DNA of 42,664 nt from Microbacterium testaceum (GCF_001476655.1 NZ_LDRT01000032.1:1-42664); one strand, 5' to 3'; numbered from the stretch's first letter, positions 1-8,388 are shown. Numbers and translations are program-made. The notes: generated from the sequence alone by a model not told the origin.

Positions 1-106
1 TGTTGCTTTTTATCCTTACATGTTATTTGTATTTTTGATATCCGCGCGTCCGAGTAATCGTGAACGCGTACGACCGTCGGCAGCGTCAGATGTGTATAAG
101 GGCCAG
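1..106. other. Untrimmed sequencing-adapter sequence at contig end (not genomic)
   Basis: Positions 74-106 match the 33-base Nextera read-1 transposase adapter, which ends in the Tn5 mosaic end, with only about three mismatches; the core GTCGGCAGCGTCAGATGTGT is exact. Bases 1-40 are AT-rich, unlike anything else in the window. Bases 37-61 loosely resemble an error-containing P5 flow-cell primer, and about 62-73 would then be an index. Genomic sequence appears to begin near 107. That the segment is adapter is seen directly; the P5 reading is inference. Any ORF or motif called here is artefactual. Confidence 0.9.
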
Positions 107-131
107 CCCGCGCGCCGCGCACCCGACCGCG

Positions 132-1421
132 TCAGAGCGAGGAGACGTCGTGCCCCTTCGGCAGCGCCACCGAGAGGCCACCGGGAATGATGCGCGTGTA
201 GATGCGGGTCGCCTCGCCGAACTCGTCGCCGTCGAGCTCGATCGGCTGCGCGGGAGCGGTCGCGAGCTCGATGCCCGTGCCCCGCAGGTAGCGCACCGAG
301 GTGTCCTTGCGGCGCTCGAGCACGCGCCGGCCGGCGCGGAACTTGCGCAGCACCGAGTTGTCCCACACGATGCTCCGCCACACGCCCAGCCAGCCCAGCA
401 CCCCCGTCGGCTGAAGCACGGCCACGTCGAGGCGACCGTCGGCGATCGACGCGTCGGGGATGAGCGCCACGCCGCCCTGCAGGGCGCCGCAGTTGGCGAA
501 GAGCACGCTCTGCACCTTCGCCGAGTGCAGGCGGTGCCCGTTCAGCTGGTACATGACACGGAAGGGCTTGGCCGAGACCAGGGACCGCGCCGCTCCGTCG
601 ACGTAGGCCACCCAACCGACCTGCTTCTTCAGGTCGTCGCGAGTGTTCTGGATCATCGCGGCATCCAAGCCGATACCGGCCATGACCGAGAACCCGTGTT
701 CCTCGACCTCGCCGTCGGCACGACGGATGCGGGCCAGCCCGGTGTCGATCGGATGGATGTCGCCCTCGAAAGTCGCGCGGATCATCGCGTCGGTGTCGTT
801 GAGCGGCAGGTTGAGGTTGCGCGCGAGGAGGTTACCGGTGCCGCTGGGCACGATCGTGAGCGGAACCCCGGTGGAGGTGAGAGCCTCGGCGACCGCACGC
901 ACGGTGCCGTCTCCGCCGGCCACGAGAACGGCATCCACGTCCTCGTCGAGAGCGGCGCGGGTCGCGTCGTCGCCGAGGTCGTCGACGGTGGTCTCGTAGA
1001 AGAGCGGCTCGGCCCAGTCGGCTTCGGCCGCGAGCTCGGCGACGCGCGCTCGCAGGGTCTCGGGCTCGACCTTGGTGGGGTTGTAGACGAGAGCGGCACG
1101 CTTCTTCCGCGTGGGCTCGGCGTCCATCGGAGCCTCCTCGCCCTCGGCGTCGACGCGCTGCGTCTTGCCCGGGGTCTCTGCCGACGAGTCGGGCGGGACG
1201 TCCTCCGGCTGATGGATCGTGTCGTCGGGCTCCGCGGCGTCCTTCGGGTGGGGGACGTCCTTGCGCGGACGATCGGCCGCATCGTCGCCGAGGCGGGCGG
1301 CGTGGAAGTCGTCGCCCGAGCCCTCGGCGGCAGCAGCGTCCGCCTTCACCTCGGCGGGCGCATCAGAGGGGACGGTCTCGGGGGACTCCGCGTCGTCACG
1401 CGGCGCGTCAGGGTCGGCCAT
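132..1421 (-). CDS. Diacylglycerol/lipid kinase family protein with long acidic N-terminal extension
   Basis: The 429-residue product carries the DAGK catalytic fold from about residue 108. The nucleotide-binding GGDGT lies at 169-173, the PSGTGN motif at 192-197, and a C-terminal ELDGDE element at about 395-400 is typical of the YegS/BmrU/DgkB group. The family phosphorylates diacylglycerol or related lipids at the inner face of the membrane. The first ~105 residues are Asp/Glu/Ala/Pro-rich, look disordered and are not part of the family core. ATG 1421 is preceded on its strand by GGTGGAGAA, a usable ribosome site. The gene diverges from serS. An in-frame leftward reading continues upstream across serS but lacks family similarity and was not used. 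Substrate unknown. Confidence 0.9.
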   Translation of the reverse strand: MADPDAPRDDAESPETVPSDAPAEVKADAAAAEGSGDDFHAARLGDDAADRPRKDVPHPKDAAEPDDTIHQPEDVPPDSSAETPGKTQRVDAEGEEAPMDAEPTRKKRAALVYNPTKVEPETLRARVAELAAEADWAEPLFYETTVDDLGDDATRAALDEDVDAVLVAGGDGTVRAVAEALTSTGVPLTIVPSGTGNLLARNLNLPLNDTDAMIRATFEGDIHPIDTGLARIRRADGEVEEHGFSVMAGIGLDAAMIQNTRDDLKKQVGWVAYVDGAARSLVSAKPFRVMYQLNGHRLHSAKVQSVLFANCGALQGGVALIPDASIADGRLDVAVLQPTGVLGWLGVWRSIVWDNSVLRKFRAGRRVLERRKDTSVRYLRGTGIELATAPAQPIELDGDEFGEATRIYTRIIPGGLSVALPKGHDVSSL

Positions 1422-1574
1422 TTCTCCACCATAGGACCGGGATCCGCTTCCGGACGGGCGAATCGGACGGGGTTGACGACCGGATGCCGGTGGCCCATAC
1501 CCGCTGCGACGCGCCCGGCGTTGCGTCGGCCGGTGCGGGCCGTCCGAGGGAGGGAGCGAGGTCGGCCCCGACCG

Positions 1575-1587
1575 TAGGATGGACGCG
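1575..1587 (+). promoter_or_regulatory. -10 element for a leaderless serS transcript
   Basis: TAGGAT at 1575-1580 fits the actinobacterial TAnnnT -10 consensus. It lies six bases before GTG 1587, so transcription should start at or next to the start codon. No Shine-Dalgarno sequence lies before the GTG, and no good -35 is visible. This supports leaderless translation of serS. Confidence 0.6.
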
Positions 1588-2855
1588 TGATCGACCTGAC
1601 TCTGCTGCGTGAAGATCCCGAGCTCGTGAAGCGCTCCCAGATCGCCCGCGGGGAATCGCCCGCGTCGGTCGACGAAGCGCTGGATGCCGACAGGCTCCGC
1701 CGCAAGGCGATCACCGACTTCGAAGAGCTCCGCGCCGCGCAGAACGCGCACGGCAAGCGCGTCGCGCAGGCGCCCAAAGACGAGAAAGCGGGCCTCGTGG
1801 CCGAGGCCAAGGAGCTGAGCGAGCGGGTCAAAGCCGCCCAGCAGGCCGCGAACGCCGCGGAAGAGGCCGCCGAGGCGGCGCTGGCGAAGATCGAGAACAT
1901 CGTGCTCGACGGTGTACCCGCCGGCGGCGAAGACGACTTCATCACCCTGCGCACGCACGGTGAGATCCCCACCTACGACTTCCCCCCGCGCGACCACCTC
2001 GAGATCGGCGAGCTGCTCGGCGCGATCGACATGGAGCGCGGCACCAAGGTCTCGGGCAGCCGCTTCTACTTCCTCACCGGCATCGGCGCCCGCCTCGAGC
2101 TCGCGCTGATGACCCTCGCGCTCGACCGGGCCCTGCAGGCCGGCTTCACCCCGATGATCCCGCCGACGCTCGTGCGTCCCGAGGTGATGCGCGGCACCGG
2201 CTTCCTCGGTCAGCATGCCGACGAGGTCTACCACCTGCCGAAGGAAGACCTCTACCTCGTCGGCACGAGCGAGGTCCCGCTCGCCGGGTACCACATGGAC
2301 GAGATCCTCGACCTGGAGCGCGGTGCCAAGCGCTACGCCGGCTGGTCCACCTGCTACCGCAGTGAGGCCGGGTCCTACGGCAAGGACACCCGGGGCATCA
2401 TCCGCGTGCATCAGTTCAACAAGCTCGAGATGTTCGTCTACACAGACCCCGCCGATGCCGAGGCCGAGCACGACCGTCTCGTCGCGATGCAGGAGGGCAT
2501 GCTGCAAGACCTCGGGCTCGCGTACCGCGTGATCGACGTCGCCGCGGGCGATCTGGGCTCCAGCGCCGCGCGCAAGTTCGACATCGAGGCCTGGGTACCC
2601 ACCCAGGACGCCTACCGCGAGCTCACGAGCACGTCGAACTGCACGACCTACCAGGCGCGCCGCCTCGAGACGCGGTTCCGGCCCGAGGGCGGCGGCAAGA
2701 CGCAGCCCGTCGCGACGCTGAACGGAACGCTCGCGACCACCCGGTGGATCGTCGCCCTCCTCGAGACGCACCAGCGTGAGGACGGGTCGGTCGCGGTCCC
2801 CGAGGTGCTGCGCCCGTACCTCGGCGGGCTCGAGGTCATGGAGCCGATCGCGTGA
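1587..2855 (+). CDS. serS: Seryl-tRNA synthetase
   Basis: The 422-residue class II synthetase charges tRNA-Ser with serine in the cytoplasm. An N-terminal antiparallel coiled coil occupies about residues 30-100, rich in Ala, Glu and Lys, and binds the long variable arm of tRNA-Ser. The catalytic core follows: motif 1 around [10 protein letters not shown], motif 2 around [14 protein letters not shown] and motif 3 NGTLATTRW near the C-terminus. Length is normal for bacterial SerRS. GTG 1587 is chosen because MIDLTLLRE is the conserved N-terminus and a -10 sits just upstream. The stop overlaps the next gene as GTGA, implying translational coupling. Two tRNA-Ser genes lie within 6 kb. Confidence 0.98.
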   Translation: MIDLTLLREDPELVKRSQIARGESPASVDEALDADRLRRKAITDFEELRAAQNAHGKRVAQAPKDEKAGLVAEAKELSERVKAAQQAANAAEEAAEAALAKIENIVLDGVPAGGEDDFITLRTHGEIPTYDFPPRDHLEIGELLGAIDMERGTKVSGSRFYFLTGIGARLELALMTLALDRALQAGFTPMIPPTLVRPEVMRGTGFLGQHADEVYHLPKEDLYLVGTSEVPLAGYHMDEILDLERGAKRYAGWSTCYRSEAGSYGKDTRGIIRVHQFNKLEMFVYTDPADAEAEHDRLVAMQEGMLQDLGLAYRVIDVAAGDLGSSAARKFDIEAWVPTQDAYRELTSTSNCTTYQARRLETRFRPEGGGKTQPVATLNGTLATTRWIVALLETHQREDGSVAVPEVLRPYLGGLEVMEPIA

Positions 2856-3748
2856 ACGACGAGGCCGCTCTCCCCGACACCGGCGCCGTCGAGAGCGCGC
2901 CGAAGCAGGAGGCGGCTGACGCCGTCGCCGACCTCGCCGACGCTCCCGTCGCGCGCATGCTCATCGCCCTCGACGTCGACGGGACGGTGCTCCTCGAAGA
3001 CGACACCCTCAGCCCGGGCGTGGTCGAGGCGGTGGCCGGAGCCCAGGCGGCGGGCCACGAGGTCATGCTCGCCACCGGCCGCAGCTGGGGCAGCACGCAC
3101 ACGATCATGGACCGCCTCGGCATCCGTCCCGAGTACGCGGTGTGCTCCAACGGTGCGATCGTCATGCGCCGCATCGGTGACGGGGATGCCGCGCCGTACG
3201 AGCGCGCGCACGTCGAGACGTTCGACCCGACCGAGGTCCTCACCCTCCTCGGCGAGCATCTCGCCGGGGCGCACTTCCTGGTCGAACTGCCCGACGGGTC
3301 CCGGCTGTTCACCGACTACCTCGACGACTGGAATCTCGAGGGCGCGAACCGCGTCACCTTCGACCAGCTGTCCGAGCAGCCGGTGTGCCGTGTCGTCGTG
3401 GTCGCCCCCGAGAAGACCGACAAGGACTTCCTGCAGCTGGTCGAGCGCATCGGCCTCAACCAGGTGTCGTACGCGATCGGGTGGACCGCATGGCTCGACA
3501 TCGCCCCGCAGGGCGTCGACAAGTCCACCGCGCTCGAACTCGTGCGCGGCTGGCTCGGCATCCCCGCGGAGCGTGTCCTCGTCATGGGCGACGGACGCAA
3601 CGACATCGAGATGATGCAGTGGGCGGTCCGCAACGGCGGCCGCGCGATCGCGATGCACCAAGGCCCGCCCGAGGTGCACGCCGCCGCCGGCGAGGTCGGG
3701 CTCTCGGTCGCCGAGGGCGGCGTCGCGGCGGTGCTGCGCGCGCTCTGA
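2852..3748 (+). CDS. HAD-superfamily hydrolase, Cof type
   Basis: A 298-residue phosphatase-like protein of the HAD superfamily (Cof/COG0561 type). The four HAD motifs are present: nucleophile DVDGTV at 41-46, the Thr of ATGR near 75, Lys224 in GVDKST, and Mg-binding GDGRND at 246-251. The large insert between motifs II and III is the type-II cap. Members dephosphorylate sugar phosphates, FMN or nucleotides; the substrate cannot be told from sequence. An Ala/Glu-rich tail of about 34 residues precedes the core. GTG 2852 overlaps the serS stop by four bases, so it is probably translated by reinitiation after serS. The gene ends three bases from a convergent small gene. Confidence 0.93.
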   Translation: MNDEAALPDTGAVESAPKQEAADAVADLADAPVARMLIALDVDGTVLLEDDTLSPGVVEAVAGAQAAGHEVMLATGRSWGSTHTIMDRLGIRPEYAVCSNGAIVMRRIGDGDAAPYERAHVETFDPTEVLTLLGEHLAGAHFLVELPDGSRLFTDYLDDWNLEGANRVTFDQLSEQPVCRVVVVAPEKTDKDFLQLVERIGLNQVSYAIGWTAWLDIAPQGVDKSTALELVRGWLGIPAERVLVMGDGRNDIEMMQWAVRNGGRAIAMHQGPPEVHAAAGEVGLSVAEGGVAAVLRAL

Positions 3749-3751
3749 CCC

Positions 3752-3946
3752 TTAGACGTGCGCGGCGTGTCCGGGCCGGTGGCTCGCGACGCTCGCGACG
3801 GCCCAGGCCAGCAGCCCGAACGGCGGCAGCAGCAGGAGCGCCGTGGCCCACGTGGCCTTCAGGCCGATGGAGACCTGCGCGTCACGGACGGTGACGACGG
3901 TGGCCCAGATGGATGCCGCGTAGATGAGCGCGAAGGCGATGAGCAT
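3752..3946 (-). CDS. Small membrane protein, PLDc_N-like
   Basis: A 64-residue protein with two transmembrane helices, about residues 1-20 and 33-55. A VTVRD turn is followed by a GLKATW stretch, then LLLPPFGLLAW. This resembles the phospholipase D-nuclease N-terminal (PLDc_N) pattern of two helices around a short polar loop, found as stand-alone small proteins in actinobacteria. No catalytic domain follows. ATG 3946 is preceded by AAGGAGG at good spacing, a strong ribosome site that rules out the longer in-frame reading to 4030. Function is unknown. It converges with the HAD gene, with a three-base gap. Confidence 0.75.
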   Translation of the reverse strand: MLIAFALIYAASIWATVVTVRDAQVSIGLKATWATALLLLPPFGLLAWAVASVASHRPGHAAHV

Positions 3947-4084
3947 GGGATTCCCCTCCTTGTCGAACAAGACCCGCTGCGGAGGGCGGTGGGCTGATTT
4001 CTCCCGGTTTACGCCTGCCTCGGTGCGCATTCAAGCGCCGGTGGCGAGCGCTGGGGGAACCGATATCCGTCGCTGGGTGTTCGT

Positions 4085-5350
4085 TCAGGAACGGATGCCG
4101 TGCCCCGCCCACGCGGAACGCCTTGCGGCTCGGAGCACACGGGTGTCGCTGCGGTCGAGGGCACGTCGACTGCGATCGAACGCTGCGCGCGCGGCATCCT
4201 GGAACAGGTGTTCGTGGGCCGATGAGGTGGCCGCGAGCGAGGCCAGGCACTTCTGCAGGCGCACCTGCACCTCGATGTCTGCTGCTCCGTCGCGCGCGAG
4301 CGGCCGGAAGGCGTCGGCGACGAGGTCGCGCAGCGTCGGCGGGGTCACGAACACGCGCTCATAGGCGACGTCGTGCGAGGGCTCCGTGACGAGCGCGCGC
4401 GTGAGGACCCGCTGGAGGGCCGCGATCACCTCGATCGCCGTACCCGGGTCGTTCGTCGCGGCCGAGAGCGCGCGGCTGCCGATCTCGGTGAGGGCGATCA
4501 CGCCGAACCGCGGGTCCTGCTCGAACGTGCGGTGGCGTTCGATGCGGAAACAGCGGCGGATGCCGGATGCCAGGGCGTCGTCGATCTCGCCGTGCACGAA
4601 CGCCAACGGCACCCTCGCGTCGGCGATGCGGCCCGGGGACGCGTGCACGTGGACCTCGACGTCGTGGGAGCGCGCGAGCCGGTCCAGGCCCGCGATGTCG
4701 ACGTGCGTGACGTACCCGACCTCGTCGGCGGCGACCGCGGCGGCATCCCCCGGAACACCGGTGCTCCGGCGCGCGCCGAGCGTGGGGGAGGAGGCGTAGA
4801 GCTCGAGCGAGGTCGTCGCGGCCCTCTCGACACGGTCGATGACGTCGGCCATGCGTCCGAAGGTGGAGAGGTGCGAGATCCAGCGCAGCAGCGTCACGAC
4901 GACGATCGCGATGATGACGAGGGTGCCGACGAACAGGATCGTCCGGCCCTGTTCGTTGTAGTAGTCCGTCGACAGGGCGACGATCCCGACGAGAGAGAAG
5001 GCGAACGCGCCGACGAAGGTCGACACCGCGTTCTGCGACGTCGGGTCCGCGATGAGCAGGGAGGTCGAGCGCGGTGTCGCCGTGGTCGTCGCGGACGAGA
5101 ACGCCGTCACCATCGCCGTCACCGAGAAGGTGCTCACGGTGAGCATGGCCGTCGCGATGATCTGCAGCAGCGACCCCACCGCGTTCTGACCGAGGTCGAG
5201 CGAGAACGAGAACGGCAGCAGCGGCCCGAGGAACCGCGCCGCCAGCGCGACGAGCACCGCGATCACCGTGAAGATCGCCGCCCGTACCCACACCTGCCGC
5301 CCGAGACGGAGGAAGAAGGATGCCACCGACCCGCGTACTGCTTTCGCCAT
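4085..5350 (-). CDS. DUF2254 family membrane protein
   Basis: A 421-residue predicted inner-membrane protein. Hydrophobic segments lie near residues 22-45, 60-85, 105-130 and 140-162. A soluble C-terminal half of about 250 residues follows, rich in Arg/Ala/Asp. The layout (four helices, then a long cytoplasmic domain beginning around GRMADVIDRVERAA) and the segment PRFGVIALTEIGSRALS match the DUF2254 family (COG4325), which has no assigned biochemical role. ATG 5350 has no Shine-Dalgarno sequence, but TAGCGT lies seven bases upstream on the minus strand (5363-5358), fitting a leaderless -10. The gene diverges from the adjacent tRNA-Ser. Confidence 0.85.
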   Translation of the reverse strand: MAKAVRGSVASFFLRLGRQVWVRAAIFTVIAVLVALAARFLGPLLPFSFSLDLGQNAVGSLLQIIATAMLTVSTFSVTAMVTAFSSATTTATPRSTSLLIADPTSQNAVSTFVGAFAFSLVGIVALSTDYYNEQGRTILFVGTLVIIAIVVVTLLRWISHLSTFGRMADVIDRVERAATTSLELYASSPTLGARRSTGVPGDAAAVAADEVGYVTHVDIAGLDRLARSHDVEVHVHASPGRIADARVPLAFVHGEIDDALASGIRRCFRIERHRTFEQDPRFGVIALTEIGSRALSAATNDPGTAIEVIAALQRVLTRALVTEPSHDVAYERVFVTPPTLRDLVADAFRPLARDGAADIEVQVRLQKCLASLAATSSAHEHLFQDAARAAFDRSRRALDRSDTRVLRAARRSAWAGHGIRS

Positions 5351-5434
5351 GGGATCGACGCTAGTCAGGGCTCTCCACGCGCGACGGGGGCTGGACGCGC
5401 GGCCCTCCCTGCCCTCGGTAGACTCGGACGACCG

Positions 5435-5519
5435 GGAGGGTTGTCCGAGCGGCCGATGGACCTGGTCTTGAAAACCAGTGGGCAGCAATGTCCCGTGGGT
5501 TCGAATCCCACACCCTCCG
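5435..5519 (+). tRNA. tRNA-Ser (anticodon TGA)
   Basis: A class II tRNA of 85 bases. The acceptor arm GGAGGGT (5435-5441) pairs with ACCCTCC (5512-5518), followed by discriminator G. The anticodon stem CTGGT/ACCAG encloses loop CTTGAAA, giving anticodon TGA at 5469-5471. A long variable arm and GTGGGTTCGAATCCCAC as the T arm identify tRNA-Ser. CCA is not encoded. A strong terminator follows directly. Confidence 0.97.
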
Positions 5520-5520
5520 C

Positions 5521-5561
5521 AACGACGGAAGCGGCTCCCGCAGGGGGCCGCTTCCGTCGTT
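5521..5561 (+). terminator. Hairpin terminator after tRNA-Ser(TGA)
   Basis: AACGACGGAAGCGGC (5521-5535) is perfectly repeated in inverted form at 5547-5561, a 15-bp stem with an 11-base loop one base after the tRNA. There is no long T tract, as is usual in actinobacteria. Confidence 0.85.
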
Positions 5562-5687
5562 ATGACCGGCTGAGCGGGAGTCGAACGGAGTTGGGCCCAC
5601 GCCGCCGGAGGCTCCGCTCTCCTCGGCTCGCCGGGGCGAGTCCCCAGTGCTCCGTCGGATCGTCGGTGGTCCCGCGGCCGCCGCGGG

Positions 5688-6506
5688 TCAGTCGTAGGAC
5701 TCGCCGGAACCGAGACTCTCGCCCGTGCGCCAGAACTGCGTGCCCAAGGCGATACCGGCGACGGCGATCGCGCTCGCGACGATCGCGACGACGATGAGGG
5801 GGCCCTGAACGGATGAGCGCTCGAGAACGGTGCTCTCCGATACGGCGAAGACCGCGCAGACGGCGGCGAAGAATCCGCCGACCGACACCAGCCACATGTC
5901 TGCACGCCAGCGGTAGAGCCAGAAGCGCCATCCTGCCTGCGAGGGTTTCCCGGATGACGCACGCCGAGCAGTGGCACGCACCTTGATGAGGGATGACAAC
6001 AGGGTGAGCCCCGTCGCGAAAGCAAGACTTCCGTAGATCGCCCACAGCACCTCGACCGCTTCGTGAGCCGACAGCGAGTGCGGCCATGCTCCCGTGAGGA
6101 ACCCGGCGATGACCGGACCGAGGAGAGAGGCGGCGATGGTGAACGCGATGACGATCCAGACGACTCGCCAGGGGGTCCCGAGAACACGGAAGGAGCTGAC
6201 CATTGTCGCGGAGGGCGTCGCGGTGTCAGGCGGCGTCGGATTGGCGCGGATGGACCCTCGTCGCATCTGCTCCCCGGTGATGAGCGCGCACAGCGAGAAG
6301 AAGGCGAGGACGCCCACCGTCGTGGTCGACGTCTCCGCGAGGTCACCGGACGCCGACCCTCCGCCCGAGGCAGCGGCGCCCGCGGCGTACGTCAACGCGA
6401 GGCCCGCGACGGCCAGGAGCGCCCCGATCGCACTCACGATCGAGCCGAAACGCTGATTCGAACGGCGATTCGCTGCTCGCAGCTCGTCGGACGTTTTGTG
6501 AGCCAT
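5688..6506 (-). CDS. Hypothetical four-helix membrane protein
   Basis: A 272-residue protein I do not recognise. After a polar, basic N-terminus (MAHKTSDELRAANRRSNQ) there are about six hydrophobic stretches, near residues 24-44, 63-80, 112-135, 155-178, 208-226 and 235-255. At least four look like full membrane helices, giving a multi-pass inner-membrane protein without catalytic motifs. ATG 6506 is preceded by a GGGGGCGGA-type ribosome site; an in-frame ATG at 6524 is less likely. A TACAAT -10-like hexamer lies at 6548-6543 on its strand. It is transcribed towards the tRNA-Ser terminator and diverges from the LCP gene. Nothing nearby suggests a function. Confidence 0.75.
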   Translation of the reverse strand: MAHKTSDELRAANRRSNQRFGSIVSAIGALLAVAGLALTYAAGAAASGGGSASGDLAETSTTTVGVLAFFSLCALITGEQMRRGSIRANPTPPDTATPSATMVSSFRVLGTPWRVVWIVIAFTIAASLLGPVIAGFLTGAWPHSLSAHEAVEVLWAIYGSLAFATGLTLLSSLIKVRATARRASSGKPSQAGWRFWLYRWRADMWLVSVGGFFAAVCAVFAVSESTVLERSSVQGPLIVVAIVASAIAVAGIALGTQFWRTGESLGSGESYD

Positions 6507-6767
6507 TCCGCCCCCTACCGGCATCCGGTGTCGCCGGTGCCGATTGTACCTTCGCCGGAATGGTCGCCCCGACGATGACGGGCATGGACCGTTCGGCCGT
6601 CGACCACGCGATCGTCGGGCGTTGGCGCGACCTCGCCATCGGATGAGATTCCCCTGACCCTCACACGATTCTCAGCAGTGCATCCCTAAGATGGCTCCGA
6701 CCTGTGGCCGCGGCCCAGGCGAGATGCGATGCCCGGCCGGATGGCATCCGTCCCCGAAAGGACCCGA

Positions 6768-8036
6768 GTGAGCAAGAGCACGACCCCGCGCGGGCAGAGA
6801 ACCGTCGCGCGCCACGGACGTCTGCGGACGCTCAGCCCCGCCAGCCAGATCATGCGGGCGGTGGCCGTGGGCCTCGCCGTTCTGCTGGTCTCCGGTTTCG
6901 GAGTCGGCGCCTACGCGCTGTACGACCTGTCGTCGAGCTTCACGGCCGACGCGGTCGAGCTCAAGGGACAGCCCGCGGTTCCGCCGGACATCGGCGAACT
7001 CAAGGGCGGTGTCAACCTGCTCCTGGTCGGAACCGACGAGTGCGAACCCGACTTCGCGTCGCTCTTCGGCGACCGTTGCACGGGAGCCGACTCCGGCGAC
7101 AGCCTCAACGACGTCAACATGCTCGTGCACATCTCGGATGAGCCGCGGCGCGTGACCGTCATCTCGTTCCCCCGCGACCTCATGGTTCCGATCCCCTCCT
7201 GCACCGACAAAGACGGCACGCAGCACTCGGCGATGAGCAAGCAGCAGATCAACAGCGCCTTCTACTACGGCGGGCTGTCGTGCGTGGTCGACACCATCTC
7301 GAAGCTCAGCGGTCTCGAGATCCCCTTCGCCGCGAAGGTGAGCTTCGGGGGCGTCATCAACATCACCGACGCGATCGGCGGGGTCGACGTGTGTATCGCC
7401 AACGGCATCAAAGACCCCTACACCGGGATCGACTGGCCCGCCGGCACCCGCACCGTGGTCGGCCTGGACGCCCTCCAGTTCCTCCGCACCCGCCACGGCG
7501 TCGGCGACGGCGGTGACCTCGGTCGCATCTCGAACCAGCAGCAGTACATGTCGCGCCTGGCCAACAAGCTGAAGAGCCAGGAGGTGCTGTCGAACCCGGC
7601 AACCCTCTACAAGCTCGCGTCCACCGCCCTGCGCAACGTCGATCCCTCGACGTCGCTCACGAATCCCCTGACGCTCGTGCAGATCGCCTCCGCGGTGAAG
7701 GACGTCCCCTTCAACGAGATCGTCTTCATCCAGTACCCGACATTCACCGATTCGGCCGACCCGAACCGCGTCGTCCCCGACTACGACGCCGCTGACACGC
7801 TCTGGGCCGCGCTCGCCGCGAACCAGCCCCTCCAGCTCTCGGGGAACCTGAGCGACGGAGACGGCGTCGTCGTCGACGAGAACGCCCAGCCGGCGCCGAC
7901 CGACACCGCGTCGCCGGCACCGACCGACAGCGCGGCCCCGACTCCGGAGCCGTCGGCGTCGGCGATCACGCTGCCGTCGGAGATCGCGGGCCAGACGGCC
8001 GCCCAGGCCACCTGCTCGAACGGAAACGTCCGCTGA
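6768..8036 (+). CDS. LytR-CpsA-Psr (LCP) family cell-wall glycopolymer ligase
   Basis: A 422-residue membrane-anchored protein. A basic cytoplasmic tail of about 29 residues precedes a single helix (~30-51), then the extracytoplasmic LCP domain. It contains NLLLVGTDE, the VISFPRDLMVPIP strand with its conserved Arg-Asp pair, INSAFYYGG, an IGGVDVC strand and LRTRHGVGDGGDLGR with the conserved arginines. LCP enzymes move undecaprenyl-linked glycopolymers onto peptidoglycan. The last ~70 residues form a Pro/Thr/Ala/Ser-rich tail that could cross the wall. GTG 6768 is chosen because AAAGGA lies five bases upstream; an ATG at 6729 lacks a ribosome site. The glycopolymer is not known. A hairpin follows at 8047. 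Confidence 0.93.
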   Translation: MSKSTTPRGQRTVARHGRLRTLSPASQIMRAVAVGLAVLLVSGFGVGAYALYDLSSSFTADAVELKGQPAVPPDIGELKGGVNLLLVGTDECEPDFASLFGDRCTGADSGDSLNDVNMLVHISDEPRRVTVISFPRDLMVPIPSCTDKDGTQHSAMSKQQINSAFYYGGLSCVVDTISKLSGLEIPFAAKVSFGGVINITDAIGGVDVCIANGIKDPYTGIDWPAGTRTVVGLDALQFLRTRHGVGDGGDLGRISNQQQYMSRLANKLKSQEVLSNPATLYKLASTALRNVDPSTSLTNPLTLVQIASAVKDVPFNEIVFIQYPTFTDSADPNRVVPDYDAADTLWAALAANQPLQLSGNLSDGDGVVVDENAQPAPTDTASPAPTDSAAPTPEPSASAITLPSEIAGQTAAQATCSNGNVR

Positions 8037-8046
8037 CACTCTCGTT

Positions 8047-8088
8047 CCCGGCATCCGGATCCTCCTGATCGTGGATTCGGATGCCGGG
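8047..8088 (+). terminator. Hairpin terminator after the LCP gene
   Basis: CCCGGCATCCG (8047-8057) is inverted perfectly at 8078-8088, an 11-bp stem with a 20-base loop beginning 10 bases after the LCP stop. Both arms contain the over-represented GGCATCC/GGATGCC heptamer. No T tract follows. Confidence 0.6.
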
Positions 8089-8141
8089 GCGCGAGCGGGT
8101 AGTATGAACCGGTGTGCTCGCGCCTTCGGCGCCGATCACCT

Positions 8142-8230
8142 GGAGACGTCGCATAGTCAGGCCTAGTGCACCACCCTGCTAAGGTGGAGTCCCCGTAAGG
8201 GGACCGAGGGTTCAAATCCCTCCGTCTCCG
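8142..8230 (+). tRNA. tRNA-Ser (anticodon GCT)
   Basis: A class II tRNA of 89 bases. The acceptor GGAGACG (8142-8148) pairs with CGTCTCC (8223-8229), with discriminator G. The anticodon stem CCACC/GGTGG encloses loop CTGCTAA, giving anticodon GCT at 8178-8180. A long variable arm built on GTCCCC/GGGGAC and T arm GAGGGTTCAAATCCCTC confirm tRNA-Ser. CCA is not encoded. It is the second serine isoacceptor within 3 kb. Confidence 0.97.
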
Positions 8231-8236
8231 CACTGA

Positions 8237-8270
8237 AGAAAAGCCCCGGTCCGCCGGGGCTCTTCTCTTT
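8237..8270 (+). terminator. Intrinsic terminator after tRNA-Ser(GCT)
   Basis: AGCCCCGG (8242-8249) pairs with CCGGGGCT (8254-8261) around a 4-base loop. The stem extends past one mismatch through AGAA/TTCT. A pyrimidine-rich tail with a TTT run follows, close to a classical intrinsic terminator. Confidence 0.85.
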
Positions 8271-8388
8271 CCTCCCGGGGTGCACCGGCGCAGATCCCGG
8301 AGAAGTGTCGCGCATCCGGATGGATCAGCCGGCGACGCCGATATCCTCGCTGAAGGCCCCGTCGCCCCTCGACCCCCGGAGAATCCCC

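Noticed and set aside
1..60. AT-rich block as horizontally acquired DNA or an attachment site
   Set aside because: It sits directly before a sequencing adapter at the contig end, so it is an artefact, not genomic sequence.
132..2771. 879-residue leftward reading frame covering the lipid kinase and antisense of serS
   Set aside because: Only the part from 1421 leftward has family motifs and a ribosome site; the rest is the GC-rich antisense frame of serS.
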